From: JAWPMV01 sp038527215
GTDB taxonomy: Bacteria; Bacteroidota; Bacteroidia; J057
Assembly: GCA_038527215.1 (NCBI GenBank)
Contig: JBCBGC010000023.1
Coordinates: 8,825-72,824, forward strand
DNA: 64,000 nucleotides
Reading direction: 5' to 3'
How positions within the stretch are numbered: the stretch's first letter is position 1; each line of letters starts with the position of its first letter. Positions 53,665 to 62,836 of this stretch are shown one piece after another. The position numbers and the translations under genes are program-made. Under the pieces are notes generated by a model, which made no database searches, had not been told where the DNA came from, and saw only the letters and a list, made by a program, of their open reading frames with translations.

Positions 53665-54237
53665 ATGGCGGGAAAGTCATCCTTTGATCAGGAAATCATT
53701 CGGGATCTCCAACTGGGGGGCGTCGTACGGGAACGGGCAGAATACAAGCTCTACCGAGCCTATATGTATTTTGTGAGGGAGCGCCCCAGGAAGTATCGTC
53801 TTTCGGATGAAGAGGCGCAGGATGCCTATACAGAAGCCTTCCTGGCCGTAACGGACCATGTAGTTACCGGCCGGTTTCGGGGCGAAAGTCTGTTGAAAAC
53901 TTACCTCTCCAGAATATTTCGGAATAAATGTGTTGACCAACACCGCAAGAATACGACTAGAAAAGTGAACTGGGTCGATGAATTCCCGGAGCTTCCGGAC
54001 GACTCCCGGGATTTTATGCGCCAGTTGATTGGAAAGGAAGATTTAGAAAAGATCAGGCGGCAAATGGAGCAGTTGGGCGATCGATGTCGGGAATTGTTGT
54101 GGTTGGCAGCCCAGGCCTTTTCTCCTGGGGAAATTGCGGAGCGCATGGGCTTCAAAACCTCCCGAAGCGCTTCGAGTCAACGATATAAGTGCCTGGAAAG
54201 ATTAAAGACCCTGATCAGTAAGGAAAAACAACCCTAG
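53665..54237 (+). CDS. ECF-like RNA polymerase sigma factor
   Basis: 190 aa from the ATG at 53665 (MAGKSSFDQEII); an upstream TTG (53647) is less likely. Region 2 covers about 25-95 (DAYTEAFLAVTDHV, GESLLKTYLSRIFRNKCVDQHRKN). Region 4 covers about 130-183 (CRELLWLAAQAFSPGEIAERMGF, then a recognition helix in SASSQRYKCLERLKTL). It directs RNA polymerase to stress or envelope promoters. The next gene, 47 bp downstream, encodes a membrane protein with the topology expected of its anti-sigma factor, and a TPR-CHAT gene lies opposite. Confidence 0.92.
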   Translation: MAGKSSFDQEIIRDLQLGGVVRERAEYKLYRAYMYFVRERPRKYRLSDEEAQDAYTEAFLAVTDHVVTGRFRGESLLKTYLSRIFRNKCVDQHRKNTTRKVNWVDEFPELPDDSRDFMRQLIGKEDLEKIRRQMEQLGDRCRELLWLAAQAFSPGEIAERMGFKTSRSASSQRYKCLERLKTLISKEKQP

Positions 54238-54284
54238 CCACCATGAAGCAAGAAAGGATCAGTAGAAACGTGTAATCATAGACC

Positions 54285-55076
54285 ATGTCCTCCTCTGAAG
54301 AAATGTTAGCCTTGATTGACCGCTATCTGAGCGGGAAGTTGCCCGAAGCAGAACGGGCAGCCTTCGAGGCGCGGGTAGCAGCAGACAGTGAATTAGCTGC
54401 TTTGCTTAGCTCGCAGGCCCTGGCTGAATATGCCATTCGCGCTAGCTTGAGGGAGGAGAAAAAGCGGCGCTTTGAGGCACTTTGGCAGGAAGAGGATACA
54501 ACACCAGTACGGCCCTTGCTTCGCTATCGCCCCTATTTGGTGGCAGCCGTGGTGGTTTTATTGGTCGCTTTGTCGCTCTTGTTTTGGTTAGGCAGGACTG
54601 AACAATGGGAGGCTGGTGAAAAAATGCCAGCATATCTGGCGGAAGTAAGTAGTATGTCCTCCCGGGCCAGTACGGGACGGGATTCGCTGACCCGCCTGGA
54701 CAGTTTATGGATTGGCAGTGCCAATGCCTTTAATCAGGAAGACTTTGAGCGCGCAGTGCGGGGCCTGGAAAGCCTGCAGCAGGAACCCGAACTTCAAAAT
54801 CTCCCCAAAGCCTCCTTTTTTGCCGGATTGGCTTATCTCCACCTGTATGAACAAGATCCCGGGCAGTCGGAACGTTTAAGGCAGGCGCAATCGGCATTCC
54901 AGAAGGTTTCCCCCCTCAGTACCTACGGGCCACAAAGTACCTGGTATCTCAGTCTTGCCTACTGGCGGGAAGGGAAACTGGAAAAGGCCAGTGCCTTATG
55001 GCAGGAAATGGCGGCAAAACCAGACCATTACCGTCAGCTGGAGGCGCAGGAACTGCTGGAGCATACGCAGCCTTAA
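54285..55076 (+). CDS. Membrane-anchored TPR protein, probable anti-sigma factor
   Basis: 263 aa. A cytoplasmic N-terminal part (1-80: MLALIDRYLSGKLPEAERAAFE) resembles the sigma-binding helices of anti-sigma factors but has no zinc-binding His/Cys motif. One TM spans about 84-103 (YLVAAVVVLLVALSLLFWLG). A periplasmic TPR-like domain follows at about 140-260 (AFNQEDFERAVRGLESL, FFAGLAYLHLYEQ, YLSLAYWREGKLEKASALW). The stop overlaps that of the convergent TPR-CHAT gene by 3 bp. The anti-sigma role is inferred from context and topology. Confidence 0.82.
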   Translation: MSSSEEMLALIDRYLSGKLPEAERAAFEARVAADSELAALLSSQALAEYAIRASLREEKKRRFEALWQEEDTTPVRPLLRYRPYLVAAVVVLLVALSLLFWLGRTEQWEAGEKMPAYLAEVSSMSSRASTGRDSLTRLDSLWIGSANAFNQEDFERAVRGLESLQQEPELQNLPKASFFAGLAYLHLYEQDPGQSERLRQAQSAFQKVSPLSTYGPQSTWYLSLAYWREGKLEKASALWQEMAAKPDHYRQLEAQELLEHTQP

Positions 55077-58000
55077 GCTTGCCTCTGGCGGCTTTTTTGC
55101 CAGAAAAAATACCCACAGCCCCCCAGCAGGAGAAGCGTAAGCATCGCCCAGAGCCATCCCCGCGTATTTCCCTGGTCCATGGGCGTAGCATCTCCCACCA
55201 ACACAAAGGGTGCCCAGTAGTGAGGGTGGGGTAGAGCGGTTTCAGCCAGCATTTCCTGCCGCGCCTGCTGTAAGGCTTCATCTTTGTCTAGTCCTGCCTC
55301 CAGCTTTTGATAGAACAATTGCATGAATTGGTTGGTGCTTTGATCTTCCGCCGTCCAAAGGCTCATCAGGATGTTGCGGCAGCCAGCATAGCGGAAAGCC
55401 CGAGCCAGGCTCATTACTCCTTCAGAAGCCTCCAGGCGGCCATAGCCAGTTTCACAGGCACTGAGCACTGCCAATTCCGCCCCAAGTTCCAGGTTGAATA
55501 TTTCCGCAGCGGTGAGAAACCCGTCTTCTACGCTATCCGCGGGCGCGGAGAAAACCAATCCAGAGAAGTTCGGGGCAAATTCATTGATTAGAGAATGCAT
55601 GGCCAGGTGGAGGATGTTGTAGGTTCCTGCCTGAGCTTTAAAGGTGCCTTCTGTGGCATCTTCCCCCAGGAAGGCCTGACCGTTTAGCAGGGCGGCAATT
55701 TGTCGGACCTCTTCCTGGGTTCCTTTTAAGGCTGTCAGGTTGGACAGGGCATCGGTGGTGGAAAGGCTTTGGCGATAGGCCATCGCAAATTCAATCCCCG
55801 CCCCATAAGACGGAGCGAACCCGCCAAAGGCAGCGGAAGTACTCCGGTTTGCGCCCGGATTAGGAAGGAGGAACTGAGCGGAGTAATTATAGCTTAAGGG
55901 GTAGGCCTGAAACAGGTAGGGCAGTTTGCGATAGCTGGGATTGGCCAGCGAGTCTGCCGGGCGGGTCAGCAAGATATCAAACGGCAGATAGCCTAGCCAC
56001 CCATCTGGGATAATGATGAGCTTTTTGAGGTCAGGGCTGGCTTCCTGTGGAATCAGTGACCGATAGAGGGCATGGGCTGCCGAAGTAAAAGCCTGAAAAT
56101 AGGCAGGATCATTTGCCTTAAGATCTACCGTAATCGGGTCTTTGAGGTAGCTAAGCAGGCCCTGGGTCTCGATGAGCAGAGAATCAGCACGGCCGAGCTT
56201 AGTCATACTTAAACCATCACGCTCAAGCGTAAAAAGGATCACTTCCTCTTCGGTAATGAAATATTCCAGGAGTCGAGCTTGCTGATTTCCTAATTGTTGC
56301 CTGAGGGCTGAGAGGTTCAAATCGGGCAGATCGTATTTCATCGCCACATAAGCCGGATAAGCTGCCTCCAGCCGCTTGCGTAATCCGGCCAAGGCTTCCT
56401 CTTCTTCGATCAGCACGGCTCGCCAGCCGTTGAGTTTTTTGGCATCTGCGGCTTCGCCTTTTTCCTCCTCCCGGAAGATGCGGTCTGCATAGTAGGTTAC
56501 GGATTTACGGAGACGTTCTTCCTGAGCGATCAGCTCGGCGGGTATGCCTGGGAAGTGTCGGGCTTCGGCGGCCTGGATGGCTTCTGCCATCAACGTCGCC
56601 TTGACCTTTTCTGCCCAGAGAAAGGCTTTTTCCAGGTCTGCCTGTTTTCCGGATTGTTCATACTGCGTGATCTGAGCTTTTACCATAGACCGGAAAAAGG
56701 GCTGAAACCGGCTCTGCATGCCCCGTTTCTCGGCTTGTCCCCGGGCCGTGCGCCGGCGACGGTCCAGCAAGGCCAGCCCCAACTCAAAAGTGGCAAGGGC
56801 CGCTTCCAGTATCTCTGGATCGGGCTGATGGTTTTGGTAGAGGTGGTATAGGTTGGTGGCTTTATCAGCAAAAGCCTCCAGGGCCAGGCGATGGTTAGGA
56901 ATCTCTTGCAGGGGGGGATTTTCCAGGCCGGGTAAAGGAGAGGTCTTGCGGAGCAGAAGCCGAGCGGTCTCCTGCATGGCTTTGGCCGCCTGGTCCCGGT
57001 TGCCTCTTCGGCACCAGTAACTGGACAGGTGCGTATAGTAATCCCAATTTCGAAAGTCCTGAGGGTTGTTTCTGGCTTCAATGATTTCCGCCCCTTTTTG
57101 CCAGTATATCCAGGCCGAATCCAGCTCATTCATCAGGTTATAGGTGATGCCTAAGCGTGTGTAGGAGGGAAGCAGACTTTCCTGTCTTCCAGCAAATACC
57201 TGCTCTCTAACGGCCAGGGCTTTTTTCTCAAATACCAATGCCTCTGCAAATCGCTTTTGTTCCCGGAGGTTATTGCTGATATGGGAGTAGTTGACAGCGA
57301 TTTGTTGATGAACCCCCTGGAATCGTTCAATCAGCAGCTCAAGGGCTTTCTCCCGATACAGGCTATCTCTTCCCAGGTCTCCCATCATAAAATAGGCTGA
57401 AGCCATATAGTTGTAGCATTCTGCTACCCGGATATGGCGCGGCCCAAAAATATCCTGGTTGAGGCTCAGGGCTCTCTCAAAGTACCGGAGGGCGGCATTC
57501 GCTTCGCCTGCCTTAAGGAAGTTCATGCCCAGGTTTCCATAGGTAATCGCTACATAAGGATGTTTGTGGCCGACCAGGTGCCTGAGAATGCGCAGGTTTT
57601 CCCGGTGCAGATGGCGGGCTTCTGGGAAACGAGATTGTTCGTCATACATCAGGGCCAGGTTGTTGTTCATGGTGGCCATGGTGACGTCGTTTTCCCCATA
57701 TTTCTCCCTGACCACTTCGATGCCCCGGGTCAACAACTTTTCTTGCTCTTTGAGCATGCCCATTCTGCCGTAGAGGCTGGAGAAGTTGATATAGAGGCTG
57801 ATGTAATCTGCGTGGTCGGGACTATAGTGCGTTTCGAGCAAGTTTTCGGCTTCCCGGTAGAGGGCTAGTTGATCCTCATAGCGGGAAAGTTCGCTCAGGA
57901 CGATGCCTTTACTCATGAGAAAACCAGCCAGCGGATTGAAATCATTGAGGTCGAGCTTTCGGGCAACCAGGATGGCAGAGTCCATGTACCTAAGGCCTTG

Positions 58001-58531
58001 CTCAAATTCTCCCTTGCGGGTGTAGGCGACCGCTACGCCATGATAACTCCTTGCCCGCGAAATATGTACAGCGGGAAGATGGGTTTTTCTCAGAGAAAGC
58101 GCTGCCAGGTGTTGGGCCAGGCCCTCATCAAACGCCCCCGCCTGTATGTGCAGCATGGCCTTCCGGTAGGCGGCTTTGATGCTAACGGGATGCTCAGGTG
58201 CCAAATGTTGCTCCACGATTCCCTCTGCGAGCTGGTAGAAATATTGGGCACTGTCAGCCTGATTTTTGGAAATGTAAATCATGGAAATGGCCAAAGCGGC
58301 CTCTGCTTCCCCTGCTTTTTGATCGGATTGGCGATATAATTCCATGCCTTGGGCATAAGCCTGGATGGCTTGGGCATAATCATCCTTGGTTTTGGCGGTA
58401 TCCCCTTTGCTAATCCAGTATTCAGGCGCCAGCGCCTGATCCTGAGCCTGCATATGAGCAGCGGTGCAGACCAGCATAGCCAGCCACAATAAAATGAGGG
58501 AGCGTATTTGTAAGCAGGAGGCAGTTCGCAT
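55073..58531 (-). CDS. TPR-CHAT caspase-like protein, periplasmic and C-terminally membrane-anchored
   Basis: 1152 aa from the ATG at 58531, which gives a signal peptide (RSLILLWLAMLVCTAAHMQA); a longer frame to 58588 does not. About ten TPRs run from 30 to 520 (ALRYFERALSLNQDIFG, AWIYWQKGAEIIEARN), then a helical linker. The CHAT domain (about 830-1100) has the His of the dyad at H979 (LHLAMHS) and Cys at C1026 (LAVLSACETGYGR). A C-terminal TM (about 1122-1143, WLWAMLTLLLLGGCGYFFW) leaves a basic tail. The protease would therefore lie in the periplasm, tethered to the inner membrane. It faces the ECF sigma/anti-sigma pair. Confidence 0.93.
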   Translation of the reverse strand: MRTASCLQIRSLILLWLAMLVCTAAHMQAQDQALAPEYWISKGDTAKTKDDYAQAIQAYAQGMELYRQSDQKAGEAEAALAISMIYISKNQADSAQYFYQLAEGIVEQHLAPEHPVSIKAAYRKAMLHIQAGAFDEGLAQHLAALSLRKTHLPAVHISRARSYHGVAVAYTRKGEFEQGLRYMDSAILVARKLDLNDFNPLAGFLMSKGIVLSELSRYEDQLALYREAENLLETHYSPDHADYISLYINFSSLYGRMGMLKEQEKLLTRGIEVVREKYGENDVTMATMNNNLALMYDEQSRFPEARHLHRENLRILRHLVGHKHPYVAITYGNLGMNFLKAGEANAALRYFERALSLNQDIFGPRHIRVAECYNYMASAYFMMGDLGRDSLYREKALELLIERFQGVHQQIAVNYSHISNNLREQKRFAEALVFEKKALAVREQVFAGRQESLLPSYTRLGITYNLMNELDSAWIYWQKGAEIIEARNNPQDFRNWDYYTHLSSYWCRRGNRDQAAKAMQETARLLLRKTSPLPGLENPPLQEIPNHRLALEAFADKATNLYHLYQNHQPDPEILEAALATFELGLALLDRRRRTARGQAEKRGMQSRFQPFFRSMVKAQITQYEQSGKQADLEKAFLWAEKVKATLMAEAIQAAEARHFPGIPAELIAQEERLRKSVTYYADRIFREEEKGEAADAKKLNGWRAVLIEEEEALAGLRKRLEAAYPAYVAMKYDLPDLNLSALRQQLGNQQARLLEYFITEEEVILFTLERDGLSMTKLGRADSLLIETQGLLSYLKDPITVDLKANDPAYFQAFTSAAHALYRSLIPQEASPDLKKLIIIPDGWLGYLPFDILLTRPADSLANPSYRKLPYLFQAYPLSYNYSAQFLLPNPGANRSTSAAFGGFAPSYGAGIEFAMAYRQSLSTTDALSNLTALKGTQEEVRQIAALLNGQAFLGEDATEGTFKAQAGTYNILHLAMHSLINEFAPNFSGLVFSAPADSVEDGFLTAAEIFNLELGAELAVLSACETGYGRLEASEGVMSLARAFRYAGCRNILMSLWTAEDQSTNQFMQLFYQKLEAGLDKDEALQQARQEMLAETALPHPHYWAPFVLVGDATPMDQGNTRGWLWAMLTLLLLGGCGYFFWQKSRQRQA

Positions 58532-58716
58532 GGGGACAAAAGCTAGATTGAAATCTAAGGAATTTTTCTGCCAATCAGGCAGGATCATCAGGAAACCGGA
58601 TGTCAGCAGGGAGGGGTATAAGAAGGGAGGACCTGCAGCTTAGCTGCGGCCGGGAACATTATAAGTAAGGTACAATGCTTACAGTCGTATCTCGTGCGTG
58701 GGTATCAACTGCAGAT

Positions 58717-58750
58717 AAAAAAAAACACCGCCTTGGTGAAAGGCGGTGTT
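58717..58750 (-). terminator. Intrinsic terminator of the tail-specific protease gene
   Basis: On the minus strand a 9-bp perfect stem (AACACCGCC/GGCGGTGTT, 58724-58732 with 58742-58750) and a 9-nt loop are followed by a run of T (58725-58717), about 20 bp past the stop. Confidence 0.93.
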
Positions 58751-58770
58751 CAAATCATGTACCTTCGGTA

Positions 58771-60873
58771 CTATTTCATATCACGGATAATGGCGAGGGA
58801 TTCGTAGATGTAGGCATCTTTTTGAATCCGCTTATGCCAGTCCTGGATGCGTTTTAATTGAGCTTCATCACCTGCCCATGCCTCGGTATCGGTAGCGGTG
58901 GAACTTACCATCAGGCCTTCAATCTTGGGTGAGATGTTTTTGTACTTTTCTGCTTCTTTGGACAGCTTGTCCTGCTCGGCCCGGTAATCTTTCAGGTTGA
59001 GGGAGAAGACATGGGCGTCCTGGTTATCTTTCAGGCGCTGAGCATTCTGAGAGATCAACTGAAAGGTAGCATTATCGGCCACCCGGTCAGCAGATTGCTT
59101 ACGGAGCTTGTCTACGTTGAGGTTTTCATCCCAGCGGTTATAGCGGGCAGGAGCGATTTCGTCCCAGGCCATGGCATGGTCTTCCTCCCGTTCTCCGATT
59201 TCCATTTTGCTGTAGTTATCGGGCAGGACGATGTCCGGCTCAACTCCTTTTAGTTGCGTAGCTCCACCATTGATGCGATAAAACTTCTGAGTAGTCATTT
59301 TTACATCGCCCAAAGGCTTGATGTCGTAGTATCCTGGGATCAGGTCGTCCAGCGGCACGAAGCGCTGTACGGTTCCCTTACCAAAGGTGGTGGTACCGAC
59401 GATGATGCCTCGTCCGTAGTCCTGAATGGCCGCCGCCAAAATCTCAGAGGCGGATGCGCTGAGGGAGTTTACCAATACGACCAGTGGACCGTCATATACG
59501 ACGTCGCTGTCGGGATCATTCAAAATATGAGGCTTACGATCACGGGATTTGATTTGTACGACTGGGCCTTTCTCTACAAACAGACCAGCCATTTCGACTA
59601 CATCCTGAAGAGAACCTCCCCCGTTGTTCCGAAGATCGAGGATCACGCCATTGACGTTTTCAGCCTTGAGTTTTTCTAATTCTTTGCGCACATCCGTGGC
59701 ACATCTGCGACCGAAGCGATCGTTAAAGTCGATGTAAAATTTCGGTAAATGGATGTAGCCTATTTTTTCGCCTGCTGCTCCGTCTTGCAGGATAGAAGAC
59801 TTGGCATAAGTTTCTTGTAATTCAACTACGTCCCGGACGATGGGAATGACCATGACCGAACCGTCAATTTTCTTGACAGTCAGGCGCACTTCAGTGCCTT
59901 TTTTCCCGCGAATCAATCTTACCGCCTCATCCGTTGGCATATCAACCACGTCTACGGGCTCTCCTTCGCCCTGGGCAACTTTGAGGATTTTGTCATTTAC
60001 TTCCAGGTCTCCCTGACGGGCACAAGCACTACCGGGAACGATGGTAATGACTTTGATAAAGCCTTCTTCTTCCCGAAGCTGAGCTCCGATCCCTTCCAGG
60101 CGGCCGGAAATAGATATATCAAACGTTTCTTTGTCTTTGGGGGGGAGATAATTGGTATGAGGATCGAAGAGCATGGTAACGGAATTCAGGTAGGCGGCCC
60201 GTCTTTCTGCTTTGTCCACGCGCTCCATGCGGTGGAACCAATCATCATGGGTTTTTAGTACTCTGGCTCTGGCTTCTTCTTCCAAAACGGCCAGGGACTT
60301 AATTTCAATTTCTTCGGCCTCGCCTTTGCCCTCCATCTGGGCTTTTTCCTGACGTTCCAGGGCGGTGGTAACCCGACTCAGCACCTGGAGCTTCAAGGTC
60401 TTTCTCCAACGATCTTCCAGGTCAGAAGAAGACTTGGGATAATCCATTTTTTCCGGATCATTCTCTACGGATTCATTCCGGGAGAAATCGAATGGCTTGT
60501 CCAGCACTTTCCGGTACATTTTCTGCGCTTCATCCATACGCTGGTTAAAGCGGGAGGCAGCCAGGTCGAAGAATTCATAGGTGCCCCGATTGAGCTGATC
60601 ATCCAACTCGACCCGGTAGCGAGAAAATTCTTTGATATCTGACTTGGTGAAAAAGCGTTTTCCGTAGTCTAGTGTTTCTAAGTATCCATCAAATAGCTCA
60701 CTAGAAAATTCATCATTTAATTGCACAGGAGCGTAGTGATAATAACTCATCCCCTTCATCACAAGTCGGGCCAAAACCTCAGGTTTTTCCCCCTCGTCGG
60801 CATAAAAAGTATAAGAACTAAATATGAGCAACGAGGCAACAATCGCACTAAACACTAATACTTTCAGCTTCAT
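58771..60873 (-). CDS. C-terminal processing (tail-specific) protease, Prc/Tsp-like, S41
   Basis: 700 aa from the ATG at 60873 (MKLKVLVFSAIVASLLIF), which gives a signal peptide; the upstream in-frame extension is not conserved. An N-terminal helical domain (about 30-215) precedes a PDZ domain (about 230-320: GIGAQLREEEGFIKVITIVPGSA). The S41 core follows, with GYIHLPKFYIDF, VNGVILDLRNNGGGSLQDVVEMAGLF, catalytic Ser in VNSLSASASEILAAAI and Lys in TTTFGKGTVQ. A Prc-type C-terminal domain (about 550-700) ends the protein. It degrades or trims periplasmic proteins from their C-termini. Confidence 0.95.
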   Translation of the reverse strand: MKLKVLVFSAIVASLLIFSSYTFYADEGEKPEVLARLVMKGMSYYHYAPVQLNDEFSSELFDGYLETLDYGKRFFTKSDIKEFSRYRVELDDQLNRGTYEFFDLAASRFNQRMDEAQKMYRKVLDKPFDFSRNESVENDPEKMDYPKSSSDLEDRWRKTLKLQVLSRVTTALERQEKAQMEGKGEAEEIEIKSLAVLEEEARARVLKTHDDWFHRMERVDKAERRAAYLNSVTMLFDPHTNYLPPKDKETFDISISGRLEGIGAQLREEEGFIKVITIVPGSACARQGDLEVNDKILKVAQGEGEPVDVVDMPTDEAVRLIRGKKGTEVRLTVKKIDGSVMVIPIVRDVVELQETYAKSSILQDGAAGEKIGYIHLPKFYIDFNDRFGRRCATDVRKELEKLKAENVNGVILDLRNNGGGSLQDVVEMAGLFVEKGPVVQIKSRDRKPHILNDPDSDVVYDGPLVVLVNSLSASASEILAAAIQDYGRGIIVGTTTFGKGTVQRFVPLDDLIPGYYDIKPLGDVKMTTQKFYRINGGATQLKGVEPDIVLPDNYSKMEIGEREEDHAMAWDEIAPARYNRWDENLNVDKLRKQSADRVADNATFQLISQNAQRLKDNQDAHVFSLNLKDYRAEQDKLSKEAEKYKNISPKIEGLMVSSTATDTEAWAGDEAQLKRIQDWHKRIQKDAYIYESLAIIRDMK

Positions 60874-61510
60874 AAGAATAATTTTCAATCCAACACCTAA
60901 AGCACCAGGAGGTGCCACATGGGATTATCTCAGGTTTGGTATTTAGACCCGATAAGATAATCAATCTCCTCTTTATAATCGCTATTTGGGGTAGGAAAGT
61001 TTATGTGATCGTAAAAAATCTGCACAAAAAGACAAAATCAGGTGCAAGGCTGATCTGTTTCTGTGTACGAAGTATCTAGGGCAGGGTTAGTAAAATGGCT
61101 CTATTTGGCGAATTTAAGGGATAAACCTGCTTGAGAAGGGAAAAAATGCCAGCGGAAGCCTGTAGGTAAAATTGGCAATTTGAGAGGGGAAGGGAACAGG
61201 AAGAACAAAAGTCAGGTAAGGCACGCTTAAAAATCAGTGATATGACCTTTGGGCAACCCTATATTCAAGAAAGATAGGCGGATTCTGGTAGGATCTCGAC
61301 ACTTACTCGAAGGCCTGGAACAGCCCGGTGGCTTCCGCGTACATACAAGCAGCCTTCCCAAATTGGGAGATTCGCCATCATTTTGGGAAGATGAATAGAT
61401 AAAACCGCCCAATATTCCTGATTAGGCATCGTTTTAGCCTCAGGAACGGTCATTGTAAGAAAACGGAGGTGAAGGTGTATATTTATAGCCAACTCCCAAA
61501 TTCCATTGGT
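60874..61510. other. Intergenic region between the tail protease and the lipoprotein
   Basis: 637 bp without a credible gene. A perfect 9-bp inverted repeat (CTTCCCAAA at 61354 with TTTGGGAAG at 61382, 19-nt loop) is the only clear structure, and it has no T-run. TATATTTA at about 61478 is a one-mismatch -7 box with a TTG 22 bp upstream, a weak promoter candidate for the lipoprotein. No tRNA or sRNA signature was recognised. Confidence 0.4.
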
Positions 61511-62722
61511 ATGAACAAGCGCTCACTGTTGCAAACGAAAACAAATATATGGGCCCTGGCCCTGATTTTTCTCACCAGCCTGGCCTGTGAGATGCAGCCC
61601 AGTGCCAACACTGCCGCTGCTTCCACCGAGGCCACCGAAACCCCCAATCCGGAGGTACCCGTGGTGGATAGTGCCCAGGCGCAACAAAGCCGGGGGCTTG
61701 ATCCGCAATCAAACCTGCGGCTATCCGAATTTGATTTCTCCAGTGCGTTTCCGGGCTTGTATGAACTGATCAAAGGGGATGCTGCCCTGCTGGGAGAAGT
61801 AAGTGCTTATGCGCAGCAAGTAGAAAACAAGGAAAACCTGAGCAGTGAGGCTGATTTGATGAGCTTGTTCCAAATCCGCGAGCAAACCATCGTCCCTAAC
61901 CTTTCCCCAACTTTTGAAAACCTGGACCTGGAGCCTTCCTCAGAAAAATGGGAGGTATACACAGATGAATTGTCCCGGCTGGGGATTGCGATTACTGGAG
62001 CCGAAGGCATCGTAACCGGCCTGACCGTAAGTCCGGTTCTGCAAGAGGAGGTGAAAAACCTGGGTTCGCAGGCCTTCCAGCATTATCTGGCCTTTATCTA
62101 TGCAGATGCAAAAACCTTGAGTGGAGAATACCCTTTCTCCAATATGTCCCCCTATAAAGAAATGATTGTCCGAGGAGAGCAACTGCAAAAACTGCAACCC
62201 AACGCCTATTTCGAAAAGGTGGAAAAGAGGTTCGATGAAGCCCTGCAATATTTTACCGATATCCATCTGGTCAATGATCCTACGGCCCGGCAAAAGACGG
62301 TCTTGGTAGGAGCCGCCAACACAGAAATGTATCCCTTTGCCACGGAGACAGAGACAGCTGCCGAATTTGCCAAAGATGGGTCTGGCTCTCAGTACCAGGA
62401 ACTGGTAAGCAAAATTTTGAGCAATACCTCCGAAATCTCTACCCGTCCGGAAAATATCTATGTGGTGGTCATCGAATGGGCTACCTCTGAAGACATGGCC
62501 CGCAATAGAGTCCACACCTACCTTAGGAAGGGAACCGACATCCCGCATTACCTGCAAATCAGAAGAGGAGACGGAACCGACCAATTTGCCGTGAGCTACC
62601 GCTTTTATGAATCTGCCGATAAGGCGGATGAGGCCCTGGAAAAAATAAAAGTGGATTATCCTGATGCTCAGCTGGTTATGTGTAGTGTAAAGGGCGAAAA
62701 ACTCTACCAGTTAGGGATTTAG
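61511..62722 (+). CDS. Lipoprotein of unknown function
   Basis: 403 aa from the ATG at 61511 (MNKRSLLQTKTNIW), giving a lipoprotein signal with lipobox TSLAC (C26). A Thr/Glu/Pro/Ala-rich linker (about 28-60) leads to a mainly helical domain (about 75-260). A C-terminal alpha/beta portion follows (VVVIEWATSEDMARNRVHTYLR, DQFAVSYRFYESADKADEAL, DAQLVMCSVKGEKLYQL). No known family is recognised. It is likely attached to the inner or outer membrane facing the periplasm. Confidence 0.78.
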   Translation: MNKRSLLQTKTNIWALALIFLTSLACEMQPSANTAAASTEATETPNPEVPVVDSAQAQQSRGLDPQSNLRLSEFDFSSAFPGLYELIKGDAALLGEVSAYAQQVENKENLSSEADLMSLFQIREQTIVPNLSPTFENLDLEPSSEKWEVYTDELSRLGIAITGAEGIVTGLTVSPVLQEEVKNLGSQAFQHYLAFIYADAKTLSGEYPFSNMSPYKEMIVRGEQLQKLQPNAYFEKVEKRFDEALQYFTDIHLVNDPTARQKTVLVGAANTEMYPFATETETAAEFAKDGSGSQYQELVSKILSNTSEISTRPENIYVVVIEWATSEDMARNRVHTYLRKGTDIPHYLQIRRGDGTDQFAVSYRFYESADKADEALEKIKVDYPDAQLVMCSVKGEKLYQLGI

Positions 62723-62732
62723 AAAATTAAGG

Positions 62733-62763
62733 TTGAATCAGACCCGCCGCTGGTATAATTTTG
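62733..62763 (+). promoter_or_regulatory. Bacteroidota-type promoter of the RmlD-like gene
   Basis: TTG (62733-62735), 20 bp, then TAATTTTG (62756-62763) match TTG-N19/20-TAnnTTTG. The predicted start of transcription near 62770 gives a leader of about 65 nt. It lies just after the stop of the lipoprotein gene. Confidence 0.68.
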
Positions 62764-62836
62764 GTGGATGAATCATTATACTCCCTATCAGAGTATTCTC
62801 CAACATTCATGATTTCCAACCCTCCTTTTTATCCTT

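Noticed and set aside
61227..61412. Short minus-strand frame in the 60.9-61.5 kb gap
   Set aside because: No start context, no conserved motif, and atypical Ser/Pro/Arg composition.
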